DNA of 64,000 nucleotides from Cellulomonas endophytica (GTDB lineage: Bacteria; Actinomycetota; Actinomycetes; Actinomycetales; Cellulomonadaceae). Location of the stretch: NCBI RefSeq assembly GCF_004123805.1, contig NZ_RWJX01000006.1:1-64000 (forward strand), written 5' to 3'. Shown here piece after piece: positions 52,364 to 62,516 of this stretch. The notes below the pieces were generated by a model. It was not told the origin of the DNA. It made no database searches and saw nothing but the letters and a program-made list of their open reading frames with translations. A program made the position numbers and the translations under genes. The stretch's first letter is position 1, and each line of letters opens with the position of its first letter.

Positions 52364-55057
52364 TCAGCGGGTTCCGGCGTCGGCGGGCAGGACCAGGCGG
52401 GCGTCCTGCGCCACGACGCCCTCGGCGCCCTCCGGCGCGACGGCGAGCCCGAGGGTGCCGGTGACGCGGCCGGCGGCCCGGACGTCGGAGAGGGCCGCCT
52501 CGACGCCGTCGCGCAGGGCGGCGGGCACCACGAGGACGGCGTGCTCGATCTCCGTGCGCATGGAGACCTTCGCCTCCGACTTCACCTTGCGCAGGGCCGC
52601 CAGGGCGGACCCGGCGGCGCCGACCACGGCCGGCACGGCGTCGCCGGCCCCCGTGCGCAGGCCCGCGGACGTCGGCCACGGCGCGCGGTGCACCGAGCCC
52701 TCCCGCCACCAGGACCACACCTCCTCCGTGGCGAACGGCAGCACGGGTGCGAACAGGCGCAGCAGCGCGTCGAGCGCGAGCCCGAGCGCGGCGCGCGCCG
52801 ACGCCGTGCCGGCGCCGACCTCGCCCTCGGCGTCGCCCGCCCCGTAGGCGCGGTCCTTCACGAGCTCGAGGTAGTCGTCGCAGAACGTCCAGAAGAACGT
52901 CTCGGTGAGCTCGAGCGCGCGGGTGTGGTCGTACGCCTCGAGCGCGGCGGTGGCCGCGTCGACGACGTCCGCCAGCCCCGCGAGCATCGCGCGGTCGAGC
53001 GGGTCCACGACGAGGGCCGGGTCCAGCACCACGGGCTCGTCGGGCGCGCCGAACGACAGCGCGAACTTCGAGGCGTTGAGGACCTTGATGGCCAGGCGGC
53101 GACCGATCTTCATCTGCCCGACCTCGAAGGCCGCGTCCGTGCCGAGCCGCGCGGAGGCGGCCCAGTACCGCACCGCGTCGGAGCCGTGCTCCTCGAGCAG
53201 CCCCATCGGCGTCACGACGTTGCCCTTGGACTTCGACATCTTCTTGCGGTCGGGGTCGAGGATCCAGCCGCTGATCGCCGCGTCCGACCAGGGCAGCGAG
53301 CCGTGCTCCAGGTGCGAGCGCACCACGGTGGAGAACAGCCAGGTGCGGATGATGTCCTGCCCCTGGGGCCGCAGGTCCATGGGGAAGACCCGCGCGAACA
53401 GGTCGGGGTCCGTCCGCCAGCCGCCGGCGATCTGCGGCGTGAGGGAGCTCGTCGCCCACGTGTCCATGATGTCCGGGTCGCCGACGAAGCCGCCGGGCAC
53501 GCCCCGCTGGTCCTCCGTGTACGCCGCGGGCACGTCGGAGGAGGGGTCGACGGGCAGCGCGTCCTCGCCGGGCAGCAGCGGGGCGTCGTGGCGCACCTCG
53601 CCGTGCTCGTCGAGCGGGTACCAGACGGGGAACGGCACGCCGAAGAACCGCTGCCGGGAGACGAGCCAGTCGCCGTTGAGGCCGCCGACCCAGTTCTCGT
53701 AGCGGACCTTCATGAAGTCGGGGTGGAAGTCCAGCTCCGTGCCGCGGGCGAGCAGCTCGGCCCGCAGCGCCTCGTCGCGGCCGCCGTTGCCGATGTACCA
53801 CTGGCGGCTCGTGACGATCTCGAGGGGCTTGTCGCCCTTCTCGAAGAAGTTCGCCTTGCGCTGCGTGGCCACGGGCTCGCCGTCGAGGTCGCCCGTCTCG
53901 CGCAGCCCGGCGACGACGGCCTCGCGCGCGGAGAAGGTCGTCTTCCCGGCGACGGCGGCGTAGCGCTCCCGGCCCTCGTCCGTGGCGATCCAGTCGGGGG
54001 TGTCGCGCAGGATCCGGCCGTCGCGGCCGAGCACCGAGCGCGTCGGCAGGTCGAGCTCGCGCCACCACTGGACGTCGGTGAGGTCGCCGAACGTGCAGCA
54101 CATCGCGATGCCGGCGCCCTTGTCGGGCTCCGCGGCCGGGTGCGCGAGCACGGGCACCTCCACGCCGAACAGCGGCGTCCGGACCGTGGTGCCGAACAGG
54201 TCGCGGTAGCGCTCGTCGTCGGGGTGGGCGACGAGGGCCACGCACGCGGGCAGCAGCTCCGGGCGCGTGGTCTCGATGTGGACCGCGCCCGTGCCGTCCG
54301 TGCGGTGGAACGCGACGCGGTGGAAGGCGCCGGGGTAGTCGCGGGCCTCGAGCTCGGCCTGCGCGACGGCCGTCTGGAACGTCACGTCCCACAGGCCCGG
54401 CGCCTCGGCCTGGTACGCCTCGCCGCGGGCGAGGTTGCGCAGGAACGCCTGCTGGGCGACCGCGCGGGCCTCGGCGGAGATCGTCTGGTAGGTCATGCCC
54501 CAGTCGACGGACAGCCCCAGGCGCCGCCACAGGGCCTCGAACTGGACCTCGTCCTCGGCCGTGAGGCGCTCGCAGAGCTCGACGAAGTTCCGGCGGCTGA
54601 TCGGCACCTGGTCCGCGGCGCGCACGCTCTTGCCCTCCGCGCCCTGCAGGGGCGGCTCGAAGGCGGGGTCGTACGGCAGGGAGGGGTCGCAGCGCACGCC
54701 GTAGTAGTTCTGCACCCGGCGCTCGGTGGGCAGGCCGTTGTCGTCCCAGCCCATGGGGTAGAAGACCTCGGCGCCGCGCATGCGGCGGAACCGGGCGACG
54801 ACGTCCGTGTGGGTGTAGCTGAAGACGTGGCCGACGTGCAGGGAGCCGGAGACGGTCGGCGGCGGGGTGTCGATGGAGAACACCTGGGCGCGCTCGGCGG
54901 TCCGGTCGAAGGCGTAGAGGCCCTCGGCCGTCCAGCGGCCGTCCCAGCGCTCCTCGATCCCGTCGAGGGAGACGCGGTCCGGCACGGACCGCCCCGGTAC
55001 CGCGGTGCCGGGGGCGGCGGCCGGGGCGGACGGGGCGGAGGGGAGGTGATCGGACAT
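52364..55057 (-). CDS. valS: valine--tRNA ligase
   Basis: An 897-residue class Ia synthetase. H-V-G-H (HIGH-type) in G-S-L-H-V-G-H-V-F, the editing domain with T-T-R-P-E-L, the K-M-S-K-S loop in R-K-K-M-S-K-S-K, and a C-terminal anticodon/coiled-coil region. Charges tRNA-Val and edits Thr. ATG at 55057 sits 7 nt after GAGGAT, leaderless-like. Divergent from the SDR gene. Confidence 0.96.
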   Translation of the reverse strand: MSDHLPSAPSAPAAAPGTAVPGRSVPDRVSLDGIEERWDGRWTAEGLYAFDRTAERAQVFSIDTPPPTVSGSLHVGHVFSYTHTDVVARFRRMRGAEVFYPMGWDDNGLPTERRVQNYYGVRCDPSLPYDPAFEPPLQGAEGKSVRAADQVPISRRNFVELCERLTAEDEVQFEALWRRLGLSVDWGMTYQTISAEARAVAQQAFLRNLARGEAYQAEAPGLWDVTFQTAVAQAELEARDYPGAFHRVAFHRTDGTGAVHIETTRPELLPACVALVAHPDDERYRDLFGTTVRTPLFGVEVPVLAHPAAEPDKGAGIAMCCTFGDLTDVQWWRELDLPTRSVLGRDGRILRDTPDWIATDEGRERYAAVAGKTTFSAREAVVAGLRETGDLDGEPVATQRKANFFEKGDKPLEIVTSRQWYIGNGGRDEALRAELLARGTELDFHPDFMKVRYENWVGGLNGDWLVSRQRFFGVPFPVWYPLDEHGEVRHDAPLLPGEDALPVDPSSDVPAAYTEDQRGVPGGFVGDPDIMDTWATSSLTPQIAGGWRTDPDLFARVFPMDLRPQGQDIIRTWLFSTVVRSHLEHGSLPWSDAAISGWILDPDRKKMSKSKGNVVTPMGLLEEHGSDAVRYWAASARLGTDAAFEVGQMKIGRRLAIKVLNASKFALSFGAPDEPVVLDPALVVDPLDRAMLAGLADVVDAATAALEAYDHTRALELTETFFWTFCDDYLELVKDRAYGAGDAEGEVGAGTASARAALGLALDALLRLFAPVLPFATEEVWSWWREGSVHRAPWPTSAGLRTGAGDAVPAVVGAAGSALAALRKVKSEAKVSMRTEIEHAVLVVPAALRDGVEAALSDVRAAGRVTGTLGLAVAPEGAEGVVAQDARLVLPADAGTR

Positions 55058-55286
55058 GGGCGCCATCCTCCCAGATCCGGCGGGTCGTCCCGGTGCCGTC
55101 GCTCCTGCGCCGGCGTTCCCCGCCGGCGGTCCCCGGGCCGGCGGCCTGCGGGCCGGCGTTCCTGTGCCGGGGCTGCGGCGGCGCGCACCCGCGCTGGCCG
55201 GGGGCGGCGGGGACGCCCACGATGGCGGCGGGCCGTCCGGCCCGTTACGACGGGGCCGCCGGCCGGCGGCGGAGGGCGGGGTCGAC

Positions 55287-55991
55287 GTGGCGGACCTGAC
55301 GGGGCGGCGCGTGCTGGTCACCGGCGGCAGCGGGGGGCTCGGGTCGCGGGTGGCGGCGCGGCTGGCGGGGGCCGGCGCGCGGCTCGCCCTCGTCGCCCGG
55401 GACGCGGACCGCCTGGCCGCCGCGGCGCCCGAGGGGGCCACCCTGCTGCCCGCCGACCTGCGGCGGCCGGAGGAGCCCGCCCGCGTCGTGGCCGCGGCGG
55501 TGGAGGCCCTCGGCGGTCTCGACGCGGTGGTCGTGGCGCACGGGGTGGTGGCGTTCGGGGCCGTGGAGGACCTGGACGCGGCGACGCTGGCCACGCTCTT
55601 CGCGACGAACGCGCTCTCGCCCGCGCTGCTGCTGGCGGCCGCGGTGCCGCACCTCGTCGCGTCGGCGGAGGCGGGGCGCACGCCCGTGGTGCTGCACGTG
55701 TCCGCCGTCGTCGCCGAGCGTCCGACCGCCGGCATGGCCGCCTACAGCGCGAGCAAGGCGGCGCTCACAGCCCTCGACGCCGCCGCGGCCCGCGAGCTGC
55801 GCCGCCGCGGGGTGCGCGTGGTCGACGCCCGGCCCCCGCACACCGGGACGGGCCTGGCCGAGCGGCCGCTGACGGGCACCGCCCCCGCGCTGGGCGCGGG
55901 GCTGGACCCGGACGCGGTGGCCGACCGCCTCGTCCGGGCCCTCGTCGACGACGAGCGCGACCTGCCGGCCTCGGCGTTCGACGCGGGCTGA
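55287..55991 (+). CDS. short-chain dehydrogenase/reductase
   Basis: A 234-residue SDR: T-G-G-S-G-G-L-G near the start, A-T-N-A-L-S and Y-S-A-S-K in the active site (Y and K catalytic). NAD(P)-dependent oxidoreductase with unknown substrate. GTG at 55287 behind GGAGGGCGGGG. It precedes the NRPS gene by 174 bp on the same strand and could belong to that cluster, but this is not shown by spacing alone. Confidence 0.85.
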   Translation: MADLTGRRVLVTGGSGGLGSRVAARLAGAGARLALVARDADRLAAAAPEGATLLPADLRRPEEPARVVAAAVEALGGLDAVVVAHGVVAFGAVEDLDAATLATLFATNALSPALLLAAAVPHLVASAEAGRTPVVLHVSAVVAERPTAGMAAYSASKAALTALDAAAARELRRRGVRVVDARPPHTGTGLAERPLTGTAPALGAGLDPDAVADRLVRALVDDERDLPASAFDAG

Positions 55992-56165
55992 CGCGCCGCT
56001 GCCCCCGGCCTCCGGTCCGGCCGTCCCGTCCCTGGACACGTCGGAACCGGCGCCCCGGGCCTGGCAGGATCGGCGCCGGTCGCGCCGCACGGCGGGCCGG
56101 GCCGTCGCGGGACGGGGCGGAGGCCAGCACCCGACGGCCCCGGGGGACGCCGGGGGGACGGACCG

Positions 56166-59100
56166 ATGGACGAGGGCCTGCGACGCGCCCACCGCGCGCC
56201 CGACGCGCGCACGCTCGTCGACGTCCTGACGGCGACCGCCGCGGCGCACCCGCACGCGCCGGCGCTCGACGACGGCACGACCGCGCTGAGCTACGCCGAG
56301 CTCGAGCTCGTCGTGGGTGCGGCGGCCGCGGGGCTGGCCGCCGAGGGCGTGCGGCGGGGGGACCGCGTCGGCGTCCGCATCCCGTCCGGGACCGTGGAGC
56401 TCTACGCGGCCGTGCTGGCCGTCCTGCGCGCGGGCGCCGCGTACGTGCCCGTGGACGCCGACGACCCCGACGAGCGGGCGCGGACGGTCTTCGACGAGGC
56501 CGGCGTCGTGCGCGTCCTCGGCGCGGACGACCTGTCCCTCCTCGCGGCGGCGGGTGAGGGCACAGCCCTGCCCCCGCACCCGGGGCTCGACGACGACGCC
56601 TGGATCATCTTCACCTCCGGCTCCACCGGCCTGCCCAAGGGCGTCGCGGTGACCCACCGGTCCGCGGCGGCCTTCGTCGACGCCGAGGCGCGGCTGTTCC
56701 TCCAGGGCACCCCGCTCGGCCCGGGGGACCGGGTGCTCGCCGGGCTCTCGGTCGCCTTCGACGCCTCCTGCGAGGAGATGTGGCTGGCGTGGGGGCACGG
56801 CGCGTGCCTCGTGCCCGCCCCCCGGGCGCTCGTGCGCAGCGGCGTCGACCTCGGCCCCTGGCTCGTCACGCAGGGCGTCACCGTCATCTCGACCGTGCCG
56901 ACGCTGGCGGGGCTCTGGCGCCCGGACGAGCTCGAGGCCGTCCGGCTGCTCGTCTTCGGCGGCGAGGCGTGCCCGCCCGAGCTCGCCGCCCGGCTCGTCG
57001 CGCCCGACCGGGAGGTCTGGAACACGTACGGGCCCACGGAGGCGACCGTCGTGGCGTGCGCCGCGCCCCTGACGGGCAGCGGCACCGTGCGCATCGGGCA
57101 CGCGCTCGACGGCTGGGACCTGGAGGTGCTCGCCCCCGACGGCACGCCCGTGCCGCCCGGCGGGGTGGGCGAGCTCGTCATCGGCGGCGTCGGCCTGGCC
57201 CGCTACCTCGACGCGACGAAGGACGCCGCCGCCTACGCGCCGCTGCCGCAGCTCGGCTGGGAGCGCGCGTACCGCTCCGGCGACCTCGTCCGGGCCGACC
57301 CCGAGGGCCTCGTCTTCGTCGGGCGGGCCGACGACCAGGTCAAGGTCGGCGGCCGGCGCATCGAGCTCGGCGAGGTCGACGCGGCGCTGCTGGCCGTGCC
57401 CGGGGTCGCCGCCGCGGCCGCCGCGGTCCGCACCACGCCGGCGGGCACCGCCGTGCTCGTCGGGTACCTCGTGCCCGCCGACGGGCCGCTGGACCTCGCG
57501 GCGGCCCGCGCCGTGCTGGCCGGGCGGCTGCCGGCCGCCCTCGTCCCGCTGCTGGCCGCCGTGGAGGCGCTGCCCACGCGCGGGTCCGGCAAGGTCGACC
57601 GGGCGGCGCTGCCGTGGCCGCTGCCCGGCGCGCCGGCCACCGCGGGCGACGCCCCCGCCGCGCCGCTCGGCCCGACCGCCGCCTGGGTCGCGCCGCGCTG
57701 GACCGCCGCCCTCGGCACGCCCGTGGCCGGGCCCGACGAGGACTTCTTCCTCGCCGGCGGCGGCAGCCTCGTGGCGGCGCAGCTCGTCGCGGCGCTGCGC
57801 GAGCGGTGGCCGACCGTCACGGTCGCGGACGTCTACGAGCACCCGCGCCTGGGCGCCCTGGCCGACCGCCTCGACGAGCTCGCGCCCGCCGCCGGGACGG
57901 TGACCGGCCCGTCCGCGACGCCCGGGCCCGTGCCCGCGCACGTGCCGTGGGTGCAGGCGGCGCTCGGCCTCGTCCCCGCCGCCCTCGTCGGGGCGCGCTG
58001 GCTCACCTGGGCGCTGGCGGTCGTCGCGCTCCTCGACGCCCTGGGGCGGCACCCCGCGTGGCTGCCGGCCGTCCCCGGAGCGCTGCCCGCCGCGCTCGTC
58101 GGCTGGGTGCTCCTCGTCAGCCCGCTCGGCCGCATGGGCACCTCCGTGCTCGTCGCGCGGACCCTGCTGCGGGGGCTGCGGCCCGGCTCCTACCCCCGCG
58201 GTGGCGTCGTGCACCTGCGGCTGTGGTTCACGGAGCAGTGGGTGCGGGCCGCCGGCGCGGAGGGCCTGTCCTGCGCGCCCTGGACCGCCGCCTACGCCCG
58301 GGCGCTGGGCGCCCGCGTCGGCCGCGACGTCGACCTGCACACGGCGCCGCCGGTCACGGGCCTGCTCGTGCTCGGCGACGCGTGCGCCGTGGAGCCCGAG
58401 GTGGACCTGCGCGGCCACTGGGTCGACGGCGACGTGCTGCGCGTGGGCCGGGTGCGGGTCGACCGGCGCGCGACCGTCGGGGCGCGCACGACGCTGGCCC
58501 CGGGCACGCGCGTGGGGGAGGGCGCCGAGGTCGGGGCCGGCTCCGCGGTGCTCGGGCACGTGCCGCCTGGAGAGCGCTGGGTCGGCTCGCCGGCCCGGCT
58601 CGACGGCCCCGCCCGCGAGCACTGGCCCCGCACCTCCGCCCCGCGCGCCCGGGCGTGGGTGCTGGGCTACGGCGTCGGCGCCTCGGTCCTGGCCGCGGTG
58701 CCGCTCGGCGCGGCGGCGGCGGGGCTCGTCGTCCTCCTGGCGCTGGGCGGCCTGCTCGATCCCGCGGTGACGGACCCCGCGGACGCCCTGCGGCGGGCCC
58801 TGCTCGCGGCCCCCGCGGCGGCGGCGACGGCCTTCGTGCTGCACGCCCTCGTCGTCCTCGCGGTCGTCCGGCCGCTCGGCCGCGCCACCACGGAGGGCTA
58901 CCACCCCGTCCGCAGCCGCGCCGGGTGGGCCGTCTGGGCCACGCTCCGGCTGCTCGACGAGGCGCGCACCGCCCTCTTCCCGATCTACTCCAGCGCGCTG
59001 ACCCCCGCCTGGCTGCGGGCGCTGGGCGCGGACGTCGGCCGGGACGTGGAGGCCTCGACCGCGCTGCTGCTGCCGCGCATGACGACCGTCGGCGCCGGGG

Positions 59101-60092
59101 CCTTCCTCGCCGACGACACGCTGCTGGCGTCCTACGAGCTCGGCCGCGGCTGGATGCGCATCGCGCCCAGCGTGGTGGGCAAGCGCGCCTTCCTCGGCAA
59201 CTCCGGGATGATCGGGCCGGGCCGCAAGGTGCCCAAGCGCGGGCTGGTCGCCGTGCTGTCGACCACGCCGCGGACCGCGCGCAAGGGCCAGTCCTTCGTC
59301 GGGTCGCCGCCCGTGCGGCTGCGCCGGACCGCCGGGGACGCCGACGCGACCCGGACGTTCGCCCCGCCGGCGCGGCTGCGGGTGGCGCGGGCGCTCGTCG
59401 AGGCGTGCCGGGCCGTGCCCGTCGTGCTCTCCGCCGCGCTGGCCGTGGCCGTGCTCGGCGTGCTGGCGGCGCTGGCGGCCGGGCGGGGGATCGGCACGGC
59501 CCTGCTGCTGGCCGGGCCGGTGGTCCTCGGCGCGGCCGCCGTGGCGTGCGCGCTGGCGACCACCGCGAAGTGGCTCCTCGTCGGGCGGCACCGCGTGGCC
59601 GAGCACCCGCTGTGGAGCGCGCGGGTGTGGCTCGACGAGCTGGCCGACACCTTCGTCGAGCAGCTCGCCGTGCCCTGGCTCGGGCCGGCGGCCGCCGGGT
59701 CGCCCGCGCTCACGTGGTGGCTGCGCAGCCTGGGGGCCCGCATCGGGCGGGGCACCTGGTGCGAGACGTACTGGCTGCCCGAGGCGGACCTGGTCGAGCT
59801 CGGCGCCGGCGCGACGGTCAACCGCGGCTGCGTGCTGCAGACGCACCTCTTCCACGACCGGGTCCTCAGCACGGGGACCGTCCGCCTCGGGGCCGGTGCC
59901 GGCATGGGCCCGCACGGGGTCGTCCTGCCGGCCGCCGAGCTCGGCGCCGGGACGCTCGTCGGGCCCGCGTCCCTCGTGCTGCGCGGCGACCGCCTGCCCC
60001 CGGGGACGCGCTGGACGGGCAACCCGGTGGCGCCGGACGGCCGGGCGGCGGGGCTCCCGGTGGCGCCCGTCGCCCCCGTCGGGGCACGGTGA
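56166..60092 (+). CDS. Pls/PosA-type non-ribosomal peptide synthetase (predicted basic poly-amino-acid synthase)
   Basis: A 1308-residue single-module NRPS. Residues 1-480: adenylation domain with T-S-G-S-T-G-L-P-K-G (150-159), Y-G-P-T-E (288-292) and K476. Residues about 505-575: carrier protein with S534 in G-G-G-S-L for phosphopantetheine. The rest has about six membrane segments interleaved with hexapeptide-like regions; no condensation (HHxxxDG) or thioesterase domain. Length and layout match epsilon-poly-lysine synthetase (1319 aa in S. albulus). Pocket residues aligned to GrsA read D199-A200-E203-S242-V263-G265-T287-V295-V296-K476, close to a published Lys code (DAESIGSVCK). ATG with GGGGGGACGG Shine-Dalgarno. 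Coupled to an M1 peptidase; PPTase 2.4 kb downstream. Confidence 0.88.
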   Translation: MDEGLRRAHRAPDARTLVDVLTATAAAHPHAPALDDGTTALSYAELELVVGAAAAGLAAEGVRRGDRVGVRIPSGTVELYAAVLAVLRAGAAYVPVDADDPDERARTVFDEAGVVRVLGADDLSLLAAAGEGTALPPHPGLDDDAWIIFTSGSTGLPKGVAVTHRSAAAFVDAEARLFLQGTPLGPGDRVLAGLSVAFDASCEEMWLAWGHGACLVPAPRALVRSGVDLGPWLVTQGVTVISTVPTLAGLWRPDELEAVRLLVFGGEACPPELAARLVAPDREVWNTYGPTEATVVACAAPLTGSGTVRIGHALDGWDLEVLAPDGTPVPPGGVGELVIGGVGLARYLDATKDAAAYAPLPQLGWERAYRSGDLVRADPEGLVFVGRADDQVKVGGRRIELGEVDAALLAVPGVAAAAAAVRTTPAGTAVLVGYLVPADGPLDLAAARAVLAGRLPAALVPLLAAVEALPTRGSGKVDRAALPWPLPGAPATAGDAPAAPLGPTAAWVAPRWTAALGTPVAGPDEDFFLAGGGSLVAAQLVAALRERWPTVTVADVYEHPRLGALADRLDELAPAAGTVTGPSATPGPVPAHVPWVQAALGLVPAALVGARWLTWALAVVALLDALGRHPAWLPAVPGALPAALVGWVLLVSPLGRMGTSVLVARTLLRGLRPGSYPRGGVVHLRLWFTEQWVRAAGAEGLSCAPWTAAYARALGARVGRDVDLHTAPPVTGLLVLGDACAVEPEVDLRGHWVDGDVLRVGRVRVDRRATVGARTTLAPGTRVGEGAEVGAGSAVLGHVPPGERWVGSPARLDGPAREHWPRTSAPRARAWVLGYGVGASVLAAVPLGAAAAGLVVLLALGGLLDPAVTDPADALRRALLAAPAAAATAFVLHALVVLAVVRPLGRATTEGYHPVRSRAGWAVWATLRLLDEARTALFPIYSSALTPAWLRALGADVGRDVEASTALLLPRMTTVGAGAFLADDTLLASYELGRGWMRIAPSVVGKRAFLGNSGMIGPGRKVPKRGLVAVLSTTPRTARKGQSFVGSPPVRLRRTAGDADATRTFAPPARLRVARALVEACRAVPVVLSAALAVAVLGVLAALAAGRGIGTALLLAGPVVLGAAAVACALATTAKWLLVGRHRVAEHPLWSARVWLDELADTFVEQLAVPWLGPAAAGSPALTWWLRSLGARIGRGTWCETYWLPEADLVELGAGATVNRGCVLQTHLFHDRVLSTGTVRLGAGAGMGPHGVVLPAAELGAGTLVGPASLVLRGDRLPPGTRWTGNPVAPDGRAAGLPVAPVAPVGAR

Positions 60093-61453
60093 CCGGCGTG
60101 GTGCCGGACCCCTACGTGCCCCACCGCGGCGGTGGCGGCCTGCGGGTCGAGCGCTACGACCTCGAGCTCGACTACCGCGTGCGCACGAACCGGCTCGCCG
60201 GCACCGCGCGGCTCCAGGGCGTCGCGACGCTCGACGTCGACCGCGTGACGCTCGACCTGGACCGGCTGCGGGTGGAGGACGTGCGCGTCGACGGCGCGCG
60301 CGCCCGCTGGACGCACCGGGACGGGCGCCTGGTCGTGCGACTGCCGGCGCCGGTCCGGGCGGGCACGGGGCTCGTCGTCGAGGTGCGCTACGCCGGGGCG
60401 CCGCGGCCGACCCGCGGGCCCTGGGGCGAGGTTGGCTGGGAGGAGCTGACGGACGGGGTGCTCGTGGCCGGGCAGCCCGACGGCGCCCCCTCGTGGTTCC
60501 CCTGCGTCGACCTGCCGGGGGAGAAGGCCGAGCTGCGGCTCGTCCTCACCACGGAGCCCGGCTACACGCTCGTCGGCAACGCCCCGGTCCTCGCGCGGAC
60601 CTCCCGCGCGGGCTCCGTGCGCTGGGAGCTGGCGCCCTCCGCGCCGCTGGCCCCCTACCTGGCGACCGTCCAGCTCGGCCGGTACGAGCGCCACGTCCTC
60701 GCGCCCGGCCCCGACGGCGGGCCCGGGGTGGGGCAGGACGTCCGCCAGGAGGTGCACGCGCCCGCCGCGCGCCGGGCCGGGGCGCTGCGGGACCTCGCCC
60801 GGCAGCCGGTCATGATGAGGCTGTTCTCGGACCTGTTCGGGCCGTACCCCTTCGACTCCTACGCGGTGGTCGTCACGGACGACCCGCTGGAGATCCCGCT
60901 GGAGGCCCAGGGCCTGTCGGTGTTCGGCGCGCAGCACCTCGACGGGCGCGGCGGGTACGAGCGGCTCGTCGCGCACGAGCTCGCGCACCAGTGGTTCGGC
61001 AACAGCCTCACGGCGACGACGTGGCGCGACATCTGGCTGCACGAGGGCTTCGCCTGCTACGCGGAGTGGCTGTGGTGGGAGGCCTCCGGGCAGGCGTCCG
61101 CCGATCGCACGGCGCGCGAGGCGCTCACCCGGCTGCGGCGGCTGCCCCAGGACCTCGTGCTCACCGAGCCCGGCGCCGAGCGGATGTTCGACGACCGCGT
61201 CTACCAGCGGGGCGCGCTCACCGTGCACGCCCTGCGGCGGGCGGTCGGCGACGGGCCCTTCGTCGACGTGCTGCGGGCGTGGACGGCGCGGTACCGGCAC
61301 GCGACGGTGCGGACCGCGGACCTGCTCGCGGTCGTGCGCGAGGTGGCGGGGCGCGACGTCTCGCCCGTGCTGCTGCCCTGGCTGCAGGAGGCGGGGCTGC
61401 CCGACCTGCCCTCGGGCAGCGGCGGCGGTCGGCTGCGCCGGCTGCGGCTCTGA
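60089..61453 (+). CDS. M1-family zinc metallopeptidase
   Basis: A 454-residue aminopeptidase-N-like enzyme without a signal peptide or the long C-terminal domain of PepN. Zinc site H296-E297-x-x-H300 (H-E-L-A-H-Q-W-F-G-N) and E319; the substrate-side motif is A-Q-G-L-S-V-F-G where many members have G-x-M-E-N. GTG overlaps the pls stop (GTGA), so it is translated together with the synthetase. The likely role is trimming or degrading the polymer, or self-protection; peptidases next to poly-lysine synthetases are known, but this one is untested. Confidence 0.9.
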   Translation: MTGVVPDPYVPHRGGGGLRVERYDLELDYRVRTNRLAGTARLQGVATLDVDRVTLDLDRLRVEDVRVDGARARWTHRDGRLVVRLPAPVRAGTGLVVEVRYAGAPRPTRGPWGEVGWEELTDGVLVAGQPDGAPSWFPCVDLPGEKAELRLVLTTEPGYTLVGNAPVLARTSRAGSVRWELAPSAPLAPYLATVQLGRYERHVLAPGPDGGPGVGQDVRQEVHAPAARRAGALRDLARQPVMMRLFSDLFGPYPFDSYAVVVTDDPLEIPLEAQGLSVFGAQHLDGRGGYERLVAHELAHQWFGNSLTATTWRDIWLHEGFACYAEWLWWEASGQASADRTAREALTRLRRLPQDLVLTEPGAERMFDDRVYQRGALTVHALRRAVGDGPFVDVLRAWTARYRHATVRTADLLAVVREVAGRDVSPVLLPWLQEAGLPDLPSGSGGGRLRRLRL

Positions 61454-61535
61454 CGCGCCGGCCGCGCCGGCGGCCGCGCCGGCGGACCGCCCCGCCCGGG
61501 GCGCGGGGGCGCGCGGGCCGCTCTAGGGTCCGGAC

Positions 61536-62471
61536 GTGAAGACCTTCACCCTGCCCGGCACCGACATCACCGCGCCGAACGTCGTCCTCGGCCTCATGCG
61601 GATCACGGACAAGACCGACGACGAGGTGCGCGACCTGCTCCGGGCCGCCCGCGACGCCGGCATCGACTTCCTCGACCACGCCGACGTCTACGGTTCGGAG
61701 CTCCACCACTGCGAGCGGCGCTTCGCCGAGGCGATGGCGCTCACCGCCTCGCAGCGGGACGAGCTGACGATCCAGACGAAGTGCGGCATCGTCCCCGACG
61801 GCCCGTACTTCGACTTCTCCTACGAGCACGTCGTCGCGTCCGTCGAGGGCTCGCTCGAGGCGCTGCGCACGGACCGCATCGACGTCCTGCTGCTGCACCG
61901 CCCCGACGCGCTCGTCGAGCCCGAGGAGGTCGCGCGGGCGTTCGACACGCTGCACGCCGCGGGCAAGGTGCGCGCCTTCGGCGTCTCCAACCACACCCCC
62001 CGGCAGATCGACCTGCTGCGCCGGTACGTGCAGCAGCCGATCGTCGCCAACCAGGTGCAGCTGTCGATCCCGCACGCGCCGCTCGTCGCGCAGGGCGTCG
62101 CCGGGAACATGCTCGCCGAGGACCAGTCCGTGGTGCGGGACGGTGGCGGGATGCTGGACTACTGCCGCCTCCACGACATCACCGTCCAGGCCTGGTCCCC
62201 GTTCCAGGGCGGCTTCTTCACCGGCGCCTTCCTCGGCGACCCGGCGTTCGCCGAGCTCAACGCCGTGGTCGACCGGCTCGCCGCCGCCTACGACGTGCCG
62301 CCGATCGCCATCGCCACCGCCTGGATCACGCGGCACCCGGCGCAGATGCAGGTCGTGCTCGGCACGACGACCCCCGAGCGCGTCACCGGCGCCGCCCAGG
62401 GGTCGGACCTGCCGCTCACGCGCGCGGAGTGGTACGAGCTGTTCCGCGCCGCCGGGCACATCGTCCCCTGA
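61536..62471 (+). CDS. aldo/keto reductase
   Basis: A 311-residue TIM-barrel AKR with the tetrad: D-H-A-D-V-Y-G (Asp, Tyr), K83-region T-K-C-G and H-R-P in L-L-L-H-R-P. NADPH-dependent; substrate not known. TAGGGT plus 6 nt precedes the GTG: leaderless, so it is a separate transcription unit from pls-M1. Confidence 0.9.
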   Translation: MKTFTLPGTDITAPNVVLGLMRITDKTDDEVRDLLRAARDAGIDFLDHADVYGSELHHCERRFAEAMALTASQRDELTIQTKCGIVPDGPYFDFSYEHVVASVEGSLEALRTDRIDVLLLHRPDALVEPEEVARAFDTLHAAGKVRAFGVSNHTPRQIDLLRRYVQQPIVANQVQLSIPHAPLVAQGVAGNMLAEDQSVVRDGGGMLDYCRLHDITVQAWSPFQGGFFTGAFLGDPAFAELNAVVDRLAAAYDVPPIAIATAWITRHPAQMQVVLGTTTPERVTGAAQGSDLPLTRAEWYELFRAAGHIVP

Positions 62472-62516
62472 GCGGCCCGGCGGCGGCCGCACGGGCGGTC
62501 CGGCGGACCGGGTCCC

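Noticed and set aside
56166-60092. Ordinary multimodular NRPS or acyl-CoA ligase
   Set aside because: There is a single adenylation-carrier pair, no condensation or thioesterase domain, and a long membrane/hexapeptide-like C-terminal half, which fits the Pls/PosA type.
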